Shown here: positions 53,880 to 62,456 of the stretch, piece after piece | Position numbering within the stretch: position 1 is the first letter of the stretch | How the letters are laid out: every line of letters starts with the position of its first letter | Assembly: GCF_039673065.1 (NCBI RefSeq) | Contig: NZ_JBDJKW010000002.1 | Coordinates: forward strand, 310,001 to 374,000 | Origin: Allobosea sp039673065 | GTDB taxonomy: Bacteria > Pseudomonadota > Alphaproteobacteria > Rhizobiales > Beijerinckiaceae | Direction of reading: 5' to 3' | Length of the DNA stretch: 64,000 nt | Made by a program: the position numbers and the translations under genes | The notes under the pieces: generated by a model | The model's input: the letters and a program-made list of their open reading frames with translations, nothing else | The model's database searches: none | Told to the model about the DNA's origin: nothing

Positions 53880-54545
53880 TCACTGCAGCGTGGTGTCCGA
53901 CCCGGAACCGCCGCGCGCCAGCTCGATCTCGGTGATCGCGACCAGCACCTCGGCCCGGTGCTTCAGGCTCGGCGCCTCGAGCAGGGCCTGCTTTTCGCGC
54001 GGCCCGAACGGACACATCATCGATAGCGCGTTGACCAGCGCCTCGTTCGGCGCCTCGTTGACGCTCTTCCAGTCGATCTTGAGCTCGTTCGCTTTGGCGA
54101 AGCTACGCAGCGCCTGGACTAGGCCGGTGCGGTCGACCTCCTCCTCGCCGGCGCGCGCCTCGAAATCGACGGCGAAGAGCGTGTAATCCACCCGCGCCTG
54201 GCGATAGGGCGTCGTCACCGACAATTCCTCAACCAGCCGGAAGCGCGAGACGCCGGTCAGCGTGATCAGATAGCGATCGTCGCCCGTCTCGGCGAACTGC
54301 GTGATCCGGCCGAGGCAGCCGACTCCGACCAGCGGTGGCGCGGCGCCCTGCCCGTCGCTGTCGGGCTCCGGCTGGATGATGCCGATGAGTCGGTGCGTGC
54401 GCAGCGCCTCGTCTACCATGGCGAGATAGCGCGGCTCGAACACGTTGAGCGGCATCTGGCCGCGCGGCAGCAGCAGCGCCCCCTCCAGCGGAAACAGCGG
54501 AACCACGACCGGGCAATCGTCCGGGCCGCGATAGACTGCGTTCAT
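53880..54545 (-). CDS. Lon N-terminal (LON substrate-binding) domain protein
   Basis: 221 aa consisting of only the PUA-like LON substrate-binding domain: VVPLFPLEGALLLPRGQMPL, NVFEPRYLAMVDEALRTH, GVGCLGRITQFAETGDDRYL and GVSRFRLVEEL, then a helical end. No ATPase or protease part. Stand-alone LON-N proteins are widespread; function unknown, perhaps substrate recruitment or regulation of Lon (inference). The next gene upstream (minus strand) is the CnoX-type thioredoxin, 25 bp away, so both may share a transcript. Two ATGs are possible (54551 and 54545). Confidence 0.88.
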   Translation of the reverse strand: MNAVYRGPDDCPVVVPLFPLEGALLLPRGQMPLNVFEPRYLAMVDEALRTHRLIGIIQPEPDSDGQGAAPPLVGVGCLGRITQFAETGDDRYLITLTGVSRFRLVEELSVTTPYRQARVDYTLFAVDFEARAGEEEVDRTGLVQALRSFAKANELKIDWKSVNEAPNEALVNALSMMCPFGPREKQALLEAPSLKHRAEVLVAITEIELARGGSGSDTTLQ

Positions 54546-54570
54546 CGCCATGCCGCCGCGCTCCCTACGC

Positions 54571-55482
54571 TCACGAGAACAGGACCGTCGAGAGCTTGCG
54601 ACGGCCGGCGACGCTCTGCTCGTCCATCGGGCCCCACGCCTCGAAGAACTGCAGCAGCTGCTTGCGCGCCGCCTGGTCGTTCCAGGCGCGATCGGCCTTG
54701 ATGATGGCGATCAGCTGGTCGACCGCCTCCCCGCGTCGTCCGCCGGCATTGAGCGCGATCGCGAGGTCGAAGCGGGCCTCGTGATCATTGGGATCGGCGG
54801 CGATCCGGGCCTCCAGCCCCGCGGTATCGCCGAGCGAGGCGGCCTGCTCGGCCAGCTCGATCGCAGCGCGGATGGCGGCGATCGCCTTGTCCTGCGCCTT
54901 GTCGTTCGCCTTGGCCTCCGGGACCATGGCGAGGAAGCCCTTGGCGCCTTCGAGATCGCCGGCGTCGAGATGCAGCCGGGCGAGCCCGGCGATTGCGGTC
55001 AGGTTCTCCGGCTCGGCCGCCAGAACCTCGGCATAGAGCTGGCTGGCGCCGGCGGCATCGCCCTGCTCGGCAGCCTCGGCCGCTGCTGCGAGCACCTCCT
55101 CCACCGGGCTCGGCCCGGCGGGTCCGGCGATGCGGTCGATGAAGGCCTTGATCTGGCTCTCGGGCTGGGCGCCCATGAAGCCGTCGACAGGCTGGCCGCG
55201 CTGGAAGGCGATCACGGCGGGAATCGACTGGATGCCGAGCTGGCCGGCGATGGCGGGATGCTCGTCGATGTTCATCTTGACGAGCTTGACCTTGCCGCGC
55301 GCGTCGCGAACCGCCTTCTCGATCACCGGCGTCAGCTGCTTGCACGGGCCGCACCAGGGAGCCCAGAAATCGACGAGCACCGGCTGGTTCATCGACTCGG
55401 CGATCACGTCCTGTCGGAACCCCTGCGTCGTCGTATCCTTCACCAGCTCCCCGGCGGGAGCCGCATCGCCATTGACCAGCAT
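54571..55482 (-). CDS. cnoX: Thioredoxin-fold chaperone CnoX/YbbN-like with TPR tail
   Basis: 303 aa. N-terminal thioredoxin domain with the active site WCGPC (C44, C47 in FWAPWCGPCKQL) and cis-proline region GIQSIPAVIAFQRGQP, followed by TPR-like helices (about 125-300; DAAGASQLYAEVLAAEPENL, GDLEGAKGFLAMVPEAKAND). E. coli CnoX has SxxC instead and is a chlorine-activated holdase; many alphaproteobacterial homologues keep CxxC, as here, and may also be reductases. Cytoplasmic. Symbol is by family only. Confidence 0.87.
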   Translation of the reverse strand: MLVNGDAAPAGELVKDTTTQGFRQDVIAESMNQPVLVDFWAPWCGPCKQLTPVIEKAVRDARGKVKLVKMNIDEHPAIAGQLGIQSIPAVIAFQRGQPVDGFMGAQPESQIKAFIDRIAGPAGPSPVEEVLAAAAEAAEQGDAAGASQLYAEVLAAEPENLTAIAGLARLHLDAGDLEGAKGFLAMVPEAKANDKAQDKAIAAIRAAIELAEQAASLGDTAGLEARIAADPNDHEARFDLAIALNAGGRRGEAVDQLIAIIKADRAWNDQAARKQLLQFFEAWGPMDEQSVAGRRKLSTVLFS

Positions 55483-55640
55483 GGGCCGTCCTTCATCCTG
55501 TCTGCCGCCGCCCCTCGGGGCGCTATCCTGTCGAGCCTTTTAGGCGATCCCTGCCGTATTCGAAACCTCGGCGCGCATCTCGGGCGCCGCCCAGGCCAGG
55601 CTCTCCCGCCCTAGATGGGAAGCGCGGGCGCCGCTGTCCA

Positions 55641-56201
55641 TCACCCGGCGTCGCTTTGCGCCGCAGGTGGCGCCGGCAGCGCCAGGATGCGCGGCGCGTG
55701 CCCGACGGCCTCCAGGAAGCGCAGCATGTCCTCGCGCGCGATCGTCAGGGTCGCGGTGTTGACCAGCGGGTGGAAATTGAGCGGCGCCCCGTCCATCAGC
55801 GCGGCGTCGAGCACCATGGTCACCGCTCCTGCCCGGTCGTTGGCGACGGCGAAGGCCGTGACCGAACCCGGCGTGACGCCCAGCGTCGCCATCAGCAGCT
55901 CGGCCGAGCCGAAGGAAAGCCGCCCGGAGGCGCCGAGCGCTTCGTGCAGGCGCTTCAGGTCGATCGCGGTGCTCTCCAGCGCCGAGACCAGGAAGAGCCG
56001 GCCCTTCTTGTCCTTCAGGAACAGGTTCTTGGTGTGGTGCCCCGGCAGCGCGATGCGCAGCGTCTTCGATTCCGCCACGGTGAACACCGCGACATGATCG
56101 GTGCGCGCCGTCGCGATGCCGAGGCCGTCGAGCAGCGCGACGAGATCCTCGGGCGTCAGCGGCGTACGGACGGCGGTTTCGGGCACGGGCAGATCGGACA
56201 T
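55641..56201 (-). CDS. Prolyl-tRNA deacylase ProX (YbaK/ProRS-associated domain)
   Basis: 186 aa, INS/YbaK-superfamily stand-alone editing domain that hydrolyses Ala-tRNA(Pro). ARTDHVAVFTVAESKTLRIA, the catalytic-lysine block GHHTKNLFLKDKKGRLFLVS, LSFGSAELLMATLGVTPGSV (GVTPGS) and the C-terminal NFHPLVNTATLTIAREDMLR are typical of ProX. ATG at 56201; upstream frame is open but unrelated. Confidence 0.9.
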   Translation of the reverse strand: MSDLPVPETAVRTPLTPEDLVALLDGLGIATARTDHVAVFTVAESKTLRIALPGHHTKNLFLKDKKGRLFLVSALESTAIDLKRLHEALGASGRLSFGSAELLMATLGVTPGSVTAFAVANDRAGAVTMVLDAALMDGAPLNFHPLVNTATLTIAREDMLRFLEAVGHAPRILALPAPPAAQSDAG

Positions 56202-56527
56202 CGGCGATTCTCTTGGGTCTGGCGTGCTGGAGCACCCCGATTCCGTGCCGCATCGCGCCGCGGCGGGCAATCCCCCGGCTCGCCAGCGGCCGGGTCGCAG
56301 CCAGCCGGCGAAATTATCCACAGCCCCACCACAGCGCGCCTTGCGGGTTTCCCAGCGAAAATGCGTGATTTTCGCCGCGAAACGCCGGGGTCCAGCCTGG
56401 CGCCGTTCACACCTCCCCCGGCGATCGGCAGCCCATCGCGATTTTCTCGCAAGAAGGCGCTTGCGCACCGCCCGGCTTTGGGGCAATAACCCGCCAACGC
56501 CGCAGCGAGCGGCGCCACTGTCCGGAT
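56202..56527. other. Intergenic region before tRNA-Gly with an AT-rich hairpin
   Basis: 326 bp without a gene. GCGAAAAT-GCGTG-ATTTTCGC (56355-56375) is an 8-bp perfect inverted repeat, and similar GCGA/AAATTTTCGC words recur nearby (CGATTTTCTCGC near 56436). These may mark a protein-binding site in front of tRNA-Gly. Confidence 0.4.
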
Positions 56528-56602
56528 GCGGGTGTAGCTCAGGGGTAGAGCACAACCTTGCCAAGGTTGGGGTCGAGGGTTCGAATCCCTTCGCCCGCTC
56601 CA
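56528..56602 (+). tRNA. tRNA-Gly (anticodon GCC)
   Basis: 75-nt cloverleaf: acceptor GCGGGTG with CGCCCGC, D-arm TAGCTCAGGGGTAGAGCA, anticodon stem CAACC/GGTTG around TTGCCAA (GCC), T-arm GAGGGTTCGAATCCCTT, discriminator T and encoded CCA. Confidence 0.96.
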
Positions 56603-56630
56603 GATGGTCTCTGATGAAGAGAAGCATGCA

Positions 56631-56661
56631 AGCGTCGGGTCTCCCGGCGCTTTTTGCTTTT
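56631..56661 (+). terminator. Terminator of tRNA-Gly
   Basis: AGCGTCGGG-TCT-CCCGGCGCT, a 9-bp stem with one G-T pair, followed by TTTTGCTTTTC, 28 bp after the tRNA. Confidence 0.85.
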
Positions 56662-57182
56662 CTGGCCTGGGCGGCTCGAGGCAGCTTCTGAAGGCTTCCG
56701 GAAGTCCATGGTTACCTCGTTGTACAGGTCCGGTTCCGGCGCCGCTCGGGGTCTTTCGGCCCCATGCCCGCTGCTCCTCACTGTTTGAAGCAACTTTCGC
56801 GGCGCACCCCAGCAACCCCTCCGAGCCAATACAGGCCGCGGCGTGCATGCGCCCGCGGAGCTGTCGCCGGCGGGGCGGCCTGGTGCGACCGCCTCGATCC
56901 TGAATTCAGGTCCAAACCGTCTTCGACCCGTGTGCCGTGCCGAGGCTCATCATCCCCCGAATGTCGCGGGTCATGAAACCACCTCAGGCTGCCGGATCGT
57001 CCCAGGGACATGGTGTTCGCCGATCTTAACAAGGGGCGACGTCGTGTTCAGCCAGGCGAACATCGCCGGCCGCCCAGATCGGCGTGCGTCACGCGTAAAT
57101 GATTGAATTACCGAGATTATCGATCGACTAGGCCATTGGCACGTTTCTTCCAGTTCCAAGATCCGAAACGGATCGGGCAGGA
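56662..57182. other. Gene-free 520-bp spacer between tRNA-Gly and the Mrp operon
   Basis: No convincing gene: the frames present are short and low in similarity to anything I know. The last 130 bp (57050-57182) are the least GC-rich, with TGATTGAATTACCGAGATTA near 57103, the likely mrp promoter region. I looked for a second copy of the tRNA 3' end (an attachment-site signature) and did not see one. Confidence 0.5.
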
Positions 57183-59483
57183 ATGGATCTCGCACTCGTC
57201 GTCTTCATCGCTTTCGCCTCGGCGCCGCTCGCCGCCTGGCTCGGCGGCCGCTCGTCGCCCGTCATGGCCTGCGTGCCGCTGGTGCTGGCCATTTGTTTCC
57301 TCGGCTTTGCGCCGCTCGTGGCAGAGGGGCAGGCCGTCACAGCCGCTCGCGACTGGATCCCGTCGCTGGGCATCACCGCGGCATTCCGGCTCGACGGGCT
57401 CTCGCTCGTCTTCGCGCTGCTGATCACCGGCGTCGGCACGGCCGTCTTTCTCTATGCGTCGCTCTACCTGAAGGCCTATCCGCGCCTGCCGCGTTTCTAC
57501 GCGGCGCTGACGCTGTTCATGGCGGCGATGCTCGGCGCCGTTCTGGCTGACGACCTGCTGCTGCTCGTCGTCTTCTGGGAGCTGACCAGTCTGACCTCCT
57601 TCCTGCTGATCGGTTTTTCGCCGGAGAAGGCGGCCTCGCGCCGTGCTGCGCAGCAGGGGCTACTCGTCACGGTGGGCGGCGGGCTCGCCATGCTTGCGGG
57701 CGTGATCATTCTCGGCCAGATCGCCGGGAGCTATTCGATCTCCGGCCTGATCGCCCGCAAGGCGGAGATCGCGGGCCACCCGCTGGCTTCGACGATCATC
57801 TGCCTGCTCGCGGCAGGCGCCTTCGCCAAGTCTGCGCAGGCGCCGCTGCATCCATGGCTCGCCAACGCCATGGTCGCGCCGACCCCGGTCTCTGCCTTCC
57901 TGCATTCGGCCACCATGGTGAAGCTCGGCGTCTATCTGCTGGCGCGGCTGAGCCCGGTCTTCGAGGGGCACCAGAGCTGGGTTCTGCTGCTGACCGGGTT
58001 CGGCGGGCTGACCATGCTGGTCGGCGCGGTGCTCGCCCTGCGCGAGACGGATCTCAAGCGCGTGCTGGCCTATTCGACGATCATCTCGCTCGGCACGTTG
58101 GTGCTGATGATCGGCATCCCGGGCGATCTCTCGGCCATGGCGGTCGTGACCTTCCTCGTGGTCCACGCGCTCTACAAGGCCTGCCTCTTCCTCGTGGCCG
58201 GCATCGTCGACCACGAGACCGGAACGCGGGATTCCGCGGCGCTCGGAGGTCTGCGCCACGCCATGCCGCTGACCGCGCTCGTCGCTTTCGCCGGCAGTCT
58301 CTCCATGGCGGGACTGCCGCCCTTCATCGGCTTCGCCGCGAAGGAACTGGTCTACGAGACCGGCCTCGCGGCCTCCACCTCGTGGCTGGTCGTCGCCGTC
58401 GCGCTCGTCGCCAATGCGGTCATGGTGGTGATCGCCTGCATCGTCTCGTGGCGCTGTTTCGCCGGCCCACCCCGGCCCACGCCGAGGAAGCCGCACGACC
58501 CCGGCGTCGCCATGCTGGCCGGCCCCTTGGTGCTGGCGTCGCTGGGCCTGGTGTTCGGGCTCGCGCCCTGGCTCGTCAGCGACACCCTGATCCTGCCCGC
58601 GGCGGCCGCGGTCGCGGGGCATCCGATCGACTACAACCTCGCCCTCTGGCACGGCTTCACGCCGATGCTGCTCCTCAGCCTCCTGACGCTTGGTCTCGGC
58701 GTCGCGGCTTTCGGGAGCTGGACGCGCATCCGGACGCAGCTGAGCGGCGTCGAGCAGATCGCCCTGTGGGGGCCGGATCGCGTCTACGACCGGGCCATGG
58801 AAGGCCTCCAGTCCGTGGCGCGCTGGCAGACGCAGGCCATCCAGTCGGGAAGCCTGCGCAGCTATACCGGCTATACCGTCGCGGTGGCGGCGCTCGCGGG
58901 TTTCGCCACGCTGATCTCGCAAGGCGGTTTCGCATGGCCGAGCTTCGCCGGGATCTGGCAGCCCGAGCTCGTCATCGCGGTGCTGCTCGTCGCGGCGACC
59001 CTCGCAGTGCTCCGGGCGCGCAATTTCGTCGCCGGCATCGCGGCCGCCGGTCTCGTCGGCTTCGCGGTGGCGCTGCTGTTCCTGTTCCAGGGCGCGCCTG
59101 ACCTCGCCTTCACGCAGTTCTCGGTCGAGGCGCTCTCGATCGTGATTCTGCTCGCGATCGTCGGGCGCCTGCCCTTCCGCGACAGCGACTATCGCCGGCG
59201 CGGCGAAAAGCTGCGCGACGGCACGATCGCACTCGGCGCGGGCGTCATGGCGACACTCGTCATGCTGTCGGTGCTGGCGCAGCCTTTCGATGCGCGCCTG
59301 TCGGACTTCTTCCGGGCCGAGAGCGTGCCGCAGGCTCATGGTCGCAACCTCGTCAACGTCATCATCGTCGACTTCCGCGCGCTGGACACGCTCGGCGAGA
59401 TCGCCGTGCTCGGGCTGGCGGGGATCGCGGCCGCTGCGGTCATCGCCGGCCTGAGGCGCGCCACTACGGGAGGCACTCGATGA
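57183..59483 (+). CDS. mrpA: Monovalent cation/H+ antiporter subunit A (MrpA/MnhA/PhaA)
   Basis: 766 aa, about 20 predicted helices. N-terminal part is NuoL-like: LFMAAMLGAVLADDLLLLVV, LLIGFSPEKAASRRAAQQG, GAFAKSAQAPLHPWLANAMV, PTPVSAFLHSATMVKLGVYL and ALRETDLKRVLAYSTIISLG. The C-terminal extension (LRARNFVAGIAAAGLVGFAV, FQGAPDLAFTQFSVEALSIV) is the MrpA-specific domain. With MrpD it forms the ion-translocating pair of the seven-subunit antiporter. ATG at 57183 with GGGCAGGA just upstream. Its stop overlaps mrpB (ATGA). Confidence 0.95.
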   Translation: MDLALVVFIAFASAPLAAWLGGRSSPVMACVPLVLAICFLGFAPLVAEGQAVTAARDWIPSLGITAAFRLDGLSLVFALLITGVGTAVFLYASLYLKAYPRLPRFYAALTLFMAAMLGAVLADDLLLLVVFWELTSLTSFLLIGFSPEKAASRRAAQQGLLVTVGGGLAMLAGVIILGQIAGSYSISGLIARKAEIAGHPLASTIICLLAAGAFAKSAQAPLHPWLANAMVAPTPVSAFLHSATMVKLGVYLLARLSPVFEGHQSWVLLLTGFGGLTMLVGAVLALRETDLKRVLAYSTIISLGTLVLMIGIPGDLSAMAVVTFLVVHALYKACLFLVAGIVDHETGTRDSAALGGLRHAMPLTALVAFAGSLSMAGLPPFIGFAAKELVYETGLAASTSWLVVAVALVANAVMVVIACIVSWRCFAGPPRPTPRKPHDPGVAMLAGPLVLASLGLVFGLAPWLVSDTLILPAAAAVAGHPIDYNLALWHGFTPMLLLSLLTLGLGVAAFGSWTRIRTQLSGVEQIALWGPDRVYDRAMEGLQSVARWQTQAIQSGSLRSYTGYTVAVAALAGFATLISQGGFAWPSFAGIWQPELVIAVLLVAATLAVLRARNFVAGIAAAGLVGFAVALLFLFQGAPDLAFTQFSVEALSIVILLAIVGRLPFRDSDYRRRGEKLRDGTIALGAGVMATLVMLSVLAQPFDARLSDFFRAESVPQAHGRNLVNVIIVDFRALDTLGEIAVLGLAGIAAAAVIAGLRRATTGGTR

Positions 59484-59878
59484 ATTCGCTGATCCTGCTC
59501 ACCAGCAGCCGCATCGTTCTGCCGGTCGCGATTCTCTTCTCGGTCTATGTGCTGCTGCGCGGCCACAACGAGCCCGGCGGCGGATTCATCGGCGGGCTGA
59601 TCGCGGCAGCCGGCATCGCAGTGCACAGCCTGCCGCGCGGCCGCAACGCGCTGGTGCGGCTGCTCCGGGTCTCGCCCAAGGCGCTGATCGGCAGCGGGCT
59701 GATGCTCGCCTTGCTGTCCGGGCTGCCGGGACTTCTGCTGGCCGAGCCGTTCCTGCAGCACCAATGGGCCTTTCCAGGAGGCCTGCCGCTGAGCACGACC
59801 CTCGTCTTCGACGTCGGGGTCTATCTCTGCGTCATCGGCGCGGTGCTGACCTTCCTCGCCTATTATCTGGAGGCGTGA
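59480..59878 (+). CDS. mrpB: Cation/H+ antiporter subunit B (MrpB)
   Basis: 132 aa MnhB-domain membrane protein: ILLTSSRIVLPVAILFSVYV, the conserved GHNEPGGGFIGGLIAA loop, LPLSTTLVFDVGVYLCVIGA. Four helices. Overlaps mrpA by four bases and is followed by mrpC after 2 bp. Confidence 0.95.
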   Translation: MNSLILLTSSRIVLPVAILFSVYVLLRGHNEPGGGFIGGLIAAAGIAVHSLPRGRNALVRLLRVSPKALIGSGLMLALLSGLPGLLLAEPFLQHQWAFPGGLPLSTTLVFDVGVYLCVIGAVLTFLAYYLEA

Positions 59879-59880
59879 CG

Positions 59881-60300
59881 ATGGAGCCCGTCTTCGCGCT
59901 GGCCTTCGGCGTCCTCGTCGCCGCGTCGGCCTATCTCGTGATGTCGCGCAACGTGCTGAGGATCGTGCTCGGCCTGCTCCTGCTCGGCAATGCGGCCAAT
60001 CTCTCGCTCTTCCTGGCCGGGCGGATGGGATCGCGCACGCCGCCGCTGGTGCCGGACGGGGCCGAGGCCCTGGTGGGCGGCGGCAATCCCCTGCCCCAGG
60101 CGCTCATCCTGACCGCGATCGTGATCTCCTTCGCGCTGATCGCCTTCACCGTGATCCTGTTCGAAAGCGCGCATCGCCGCTTCGATACGCTCGACACCGA
60201 GGAGCTGCGCGCCGCCGAGCCGCGGGCGGCCAAGGCGGCGGCGCCGTCGCCCCCGCCAAGCCACTCCCCCGCGCCGCCCGTGACGGAGCCGGCCCGATGA
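59881..60300 (+). CDS. mrpC: Cation/H+ antiporter subunit C (MrpC), Pro-rich tail
   Basis: 139 aa, NuoK-like with three helices (EPVFALAFGVLVAASAYLVM, NVLRIVLGLLLLGNAANLSL, LPQALILTAIVISFALIAF) followed by the family FTVILFESAHRRFDTLDTEE. The last 35 residues are Ala/Pro-rich, longer than the usual ~115-aa subunit. ATG at 59881. Overlaps mrpD by ATGA. Confidence 0.94.
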   Translation: MEPVFALAFGVLVAASAYLVMSRNVLRIVLGLLLLGNAANLSLFLAGRMGSRTPPLVPDGAEALVGGGNPLPQALILTAIVISFALIAFTVILFESAHRRFDTLDTEELRAAEPRAAKAAAPSPPPSHSPAPPVTEPAR

Positions 60301-61835
60301 GCACCCATCTCCTGCTCTCGATGCCGATCCTCTGGCCGCTTCTGGGCGTCGCGCTCTGCTGCGTCTTCTGGCAGAGGCCGCGCGCCCAGCGGATCGTCAG
60401 CCTCGCCGCGAGCGCCGGGCTGCTGCTGTCGTCCCTCGCATTGCTTGCGGCGACGCGGGACGGGACCGTGCCGGCGACACAGTTCGGCGGCTGGGCAGCG
60501 CCGTTCGGCATCAGCTTCGTCGGCGACATGCTCTCCGCCGCCATGGTGGTCATCACCGGGCTGATGGCGGTCGCGGTCGGCATCTACGGCCTCGTCGATG
60601 ATGCCGAAGCGCGCGAGGCGTCGCTTTACCATCCGCTCTATCAGGGCCTGCTGCTCGGCGTCACCGGCGCCTTCCTGACCGGCGACATCTTCAACCTCTA
60701 TGTCTGGTTCGAGGTGATGCTGATCTCGTCCTTCGGCCTGCTGGCGCTGGGCGGCACGCGCGAGCAGCTCGACGCAGGGGTGAAATACGTCACCCTCAAC
60801 CTCGTCGCGACGACGCTTTTCCTGATCTGCGTGGCCTTCCTCTACGGGCTGACCGGCAGCCTCAACATGGCCGATATCGCCCGCGTGCTGCCCACGGTCG
60901 AGAACCAGGGGCTGGTCACCACCATCGCAGTGCTCTTCCTCGTCGCCTTCGGCTCGAAGGCGGCGGTGTTCCCGCTGTTCTTCTGGCTGCCAGCCGCCTA
61001 CCACACCGCCTCGGCACCGATCGTGGCGATCTTCGCCGCGCTGCTGACCAAGGTCGGCGTCTATGCCATCCTCCGCAGCTTCACGCTCATCTTCGATCTC
61101 TCGCTTGGCTTCACGGCGTCGATCATCGGGGTCGTCGCCGCGTTGACGATGGTCACCGGCGTGCTGGGCGCGGCGGCGCATTTCGACGTGCGCAAGATCC
61201 TGTCGTTCCACATCATCAGCCAGATCGGCTACATGCTGCTCGGCATCGCGGTCGCCACCCCGCTCGCGATCGGCGGCGCGATCCTCTACGTCATCCACCA
61301 CATCGTGGTGAAGGCGAACCTGTTCCTGCTGGCGGGCGTCATCAACCGTGCCGGCGGCTCCTTCGAGCTCAAGCAGGTCGGAGGGCTCTACCGGACCCTG
61401 CCCTGGCTCGGCGTCCTCTTCCTGATCCCGGCCCTCTCGCTGGCAGGCCTGCCGCCGCTCTCCGGCTTCTGGTCGAAATTCGTGGTGGTAAAGGCGAGCC
61501 TCGACGCCGGCCATGTCGTGCTCGCGGGGACGGCGCTCGCAGTCGGCGTGCTGACGCTCTACTCGATGCTGAAAATCTGGAACGAGGCCTTCTGGAAGGC
61601 CGCGCCGGCCGAAAGCACAGCCGCGACGCAACGCTGGCTCGCCGAGCCCGGTACGCGCCGCACGATGCTGACACCCATCGTCCTGCTCGCAGCCGTCACC
61701 CTGACGATCGGCCTGATGGCCGAGCCTTTCGTGGCCTTCTCGCTGCGTGCGGGCGAGCAGTTGCTCGACAAGAGCGCCTATATCGAGGCCGTGCTCGGCG
61801 CCGATGCGCAGCGCACGGCGGAGGCCCGGCCATGA
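60297..61835 (+). CDS. mrpD: Cation/H+ antiporter subunit D (MrpD)
   Basis: 512 aa, NuoN/M-like proton-pump subunit with about 14 helices: FLTGDIFNLYVWFEVMLISS, FGSKAAVFPLFFWLPAAYHT, AALLTKVGVYAILRSF, HFDVRKILSFHIISQIGYML, LAGLPPLSGFWSKFVVVKAS. The conserved Glu in WFEVM and Lys in the SKAAVFPLFFW helix (proton path) are present. Overlaps both neighbours by ATGA. Confidence 0.96.
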   Translation: MSTHLLLSMPILWPLLGVALCCVFWQRPRAQRIVSLAASAGLLLSSLALLAATRDGTVPATQFGGWAAPFGISFVGDMLSAAMVVITGLMAVAVGIYGLVDDAEAREASLYHPLYQGLLLGVTGAFLTGDIFNLYVWFEVMLISSFGLLALGGTREQLDAGVKYVTLNLVATTLFLICVAFLYGLTGSLNMADIARVLPTVENQGLVTTIAVLFLVAFGSKAAVFPLFFWLPAAYHTASAPIVAIFAALLTKVGVYAILRSFTLIFDLSLGFTASIIGVVAALTMVTGVLGAAAHFDVRKILSFHIISQIGYMLLGIAVATPLAIGGAILYVIHHIVVKANLFLLAGVINRAGGSFELKQVGGLYRTLPWLGVLFLIPALSLAGLPPLSGFWSKFVVVKASLDAGHVVLAGTALAVGVLTLYSMLKIWNEAFWKAAPAESTAATQRWLAEPGTRRTMLTPIVLLAAVTLTIGLMAEPFVAFSLRAGEQLLDKSAYIEAVLGADAQRTAEARP

Positions 61836-62164
61836 AGGCTTTCGCGAATGCCACGCTCGCCTGGGGCAGGCTGGCCGCACTCTTCCTGAAGGAGCTGTCG
61901 CTGTCGGTGAAGGAGGTGACGCTTACCGTCCTCGATCCCGAGCGGGCCAACCGCTCGGCCATCGTCGCCGTCCCGCTCGATGTCCGCAGCGATGCGGGCA
62001 TCACCCTGCTCGCCAACATGATCACGCTGACGCCGGGAACCGTGAGCCTGCATGTCAGCGAGGACCGCTCGACCCTCTACGTCCACGTGATGAACGTGTC
62101 GGACCTCAGCGTCGACCAGATCAAGGAGGGGTTCGAACGCCGTGTGAAGGAGGTCCTGCCATGA
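61832..62164 (+). CDS. mrpE: Cation/H+ antiporter subunit E (MrpE), short form
   Basis: 110 aa. Usual MrpE is about 160 aa with two or three N-terminal helices followed by a cytosolic domain. Here the domain is present (SAIVAVPLDVRSDAGITLLA, NMITLTPGTVSLHVSEDRST, LYVHVMNVSDLS) but the N-terminus begins directly with MKAFANATLAWGRLAALFLK and one weak amphipathic or hydrophobic segment. No upstream in-frame start could restore the helices because mrpD occupies that DNA. Overlaps mrpD and mrpF by ATGA. Confidence 0.88.
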   Translation: MKAFANATLAWGRLAALFLKELSLSVKEVTLTVLDPERANRSAIVAVPLDVRSDAGITLLANMITLTPGTVSLHVSEDRSTLYVHVMNVSDLSVDQIKEGFERRVKEVLP

Positions 62165-62454
62165 GCGCCGAGTCCGTCCACCAGATCGCGGTCGCCCTGG
62201 CGGCGCTGCTCGTCCTGGCGGCGCTGGTCTGCGCGGGGATACGCATCGTGCGAGGCCCCGGAGGGCCGGACCGCGTGGTCGCGCTCGACATGCTGAGCCT
62301 GCTCGGCGTCGCTGCCACCGGGCTCGCGGTCGTCGTGTCCGGATCCGCCGCCTTCCTCGACATCGCTCTGGGCGTGGCGCTGGTCGGCTTCCTGACGACG
62401 GTCGCCTTCGCCGCCTTCATCGAGCGCGGCTCGATCAACGAAGAGGAGCGCTGA
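62161..62454 (+). CDS. mrpF: Cation/H+ antiporter subunit F (MrpF)
   Basis: 97 aa with three helices (VALAALLVLAALVCAGIRIV, ALDMLSLLGVAATGLAVVVS, FLDIALGVALVGFLTTVAFA) and the family motif RGPGGPDRVVALD. ATG at 62161 overlaps the mrpE stop; mrpG begins 2 bp after its stop. Confidence 0.94.
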   Translation: MSAESVHQIAVALAALLVLAALVCAGIRIVRGPGGPDRVVALDMLSLLGVAATGLAVVVSGSAAFLDIALGVALVGFLTTVAFAAFIERGSINEEER

Positions 62455-62456
62455 CC

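Noticed and set aside
56662..57050. Short frames after tRNA-Gly that might be transposase remnants
   Set aside because: No conserved transposase motif or terminal inverted repeat could be pointed out, so it is described only as an empty spacer.
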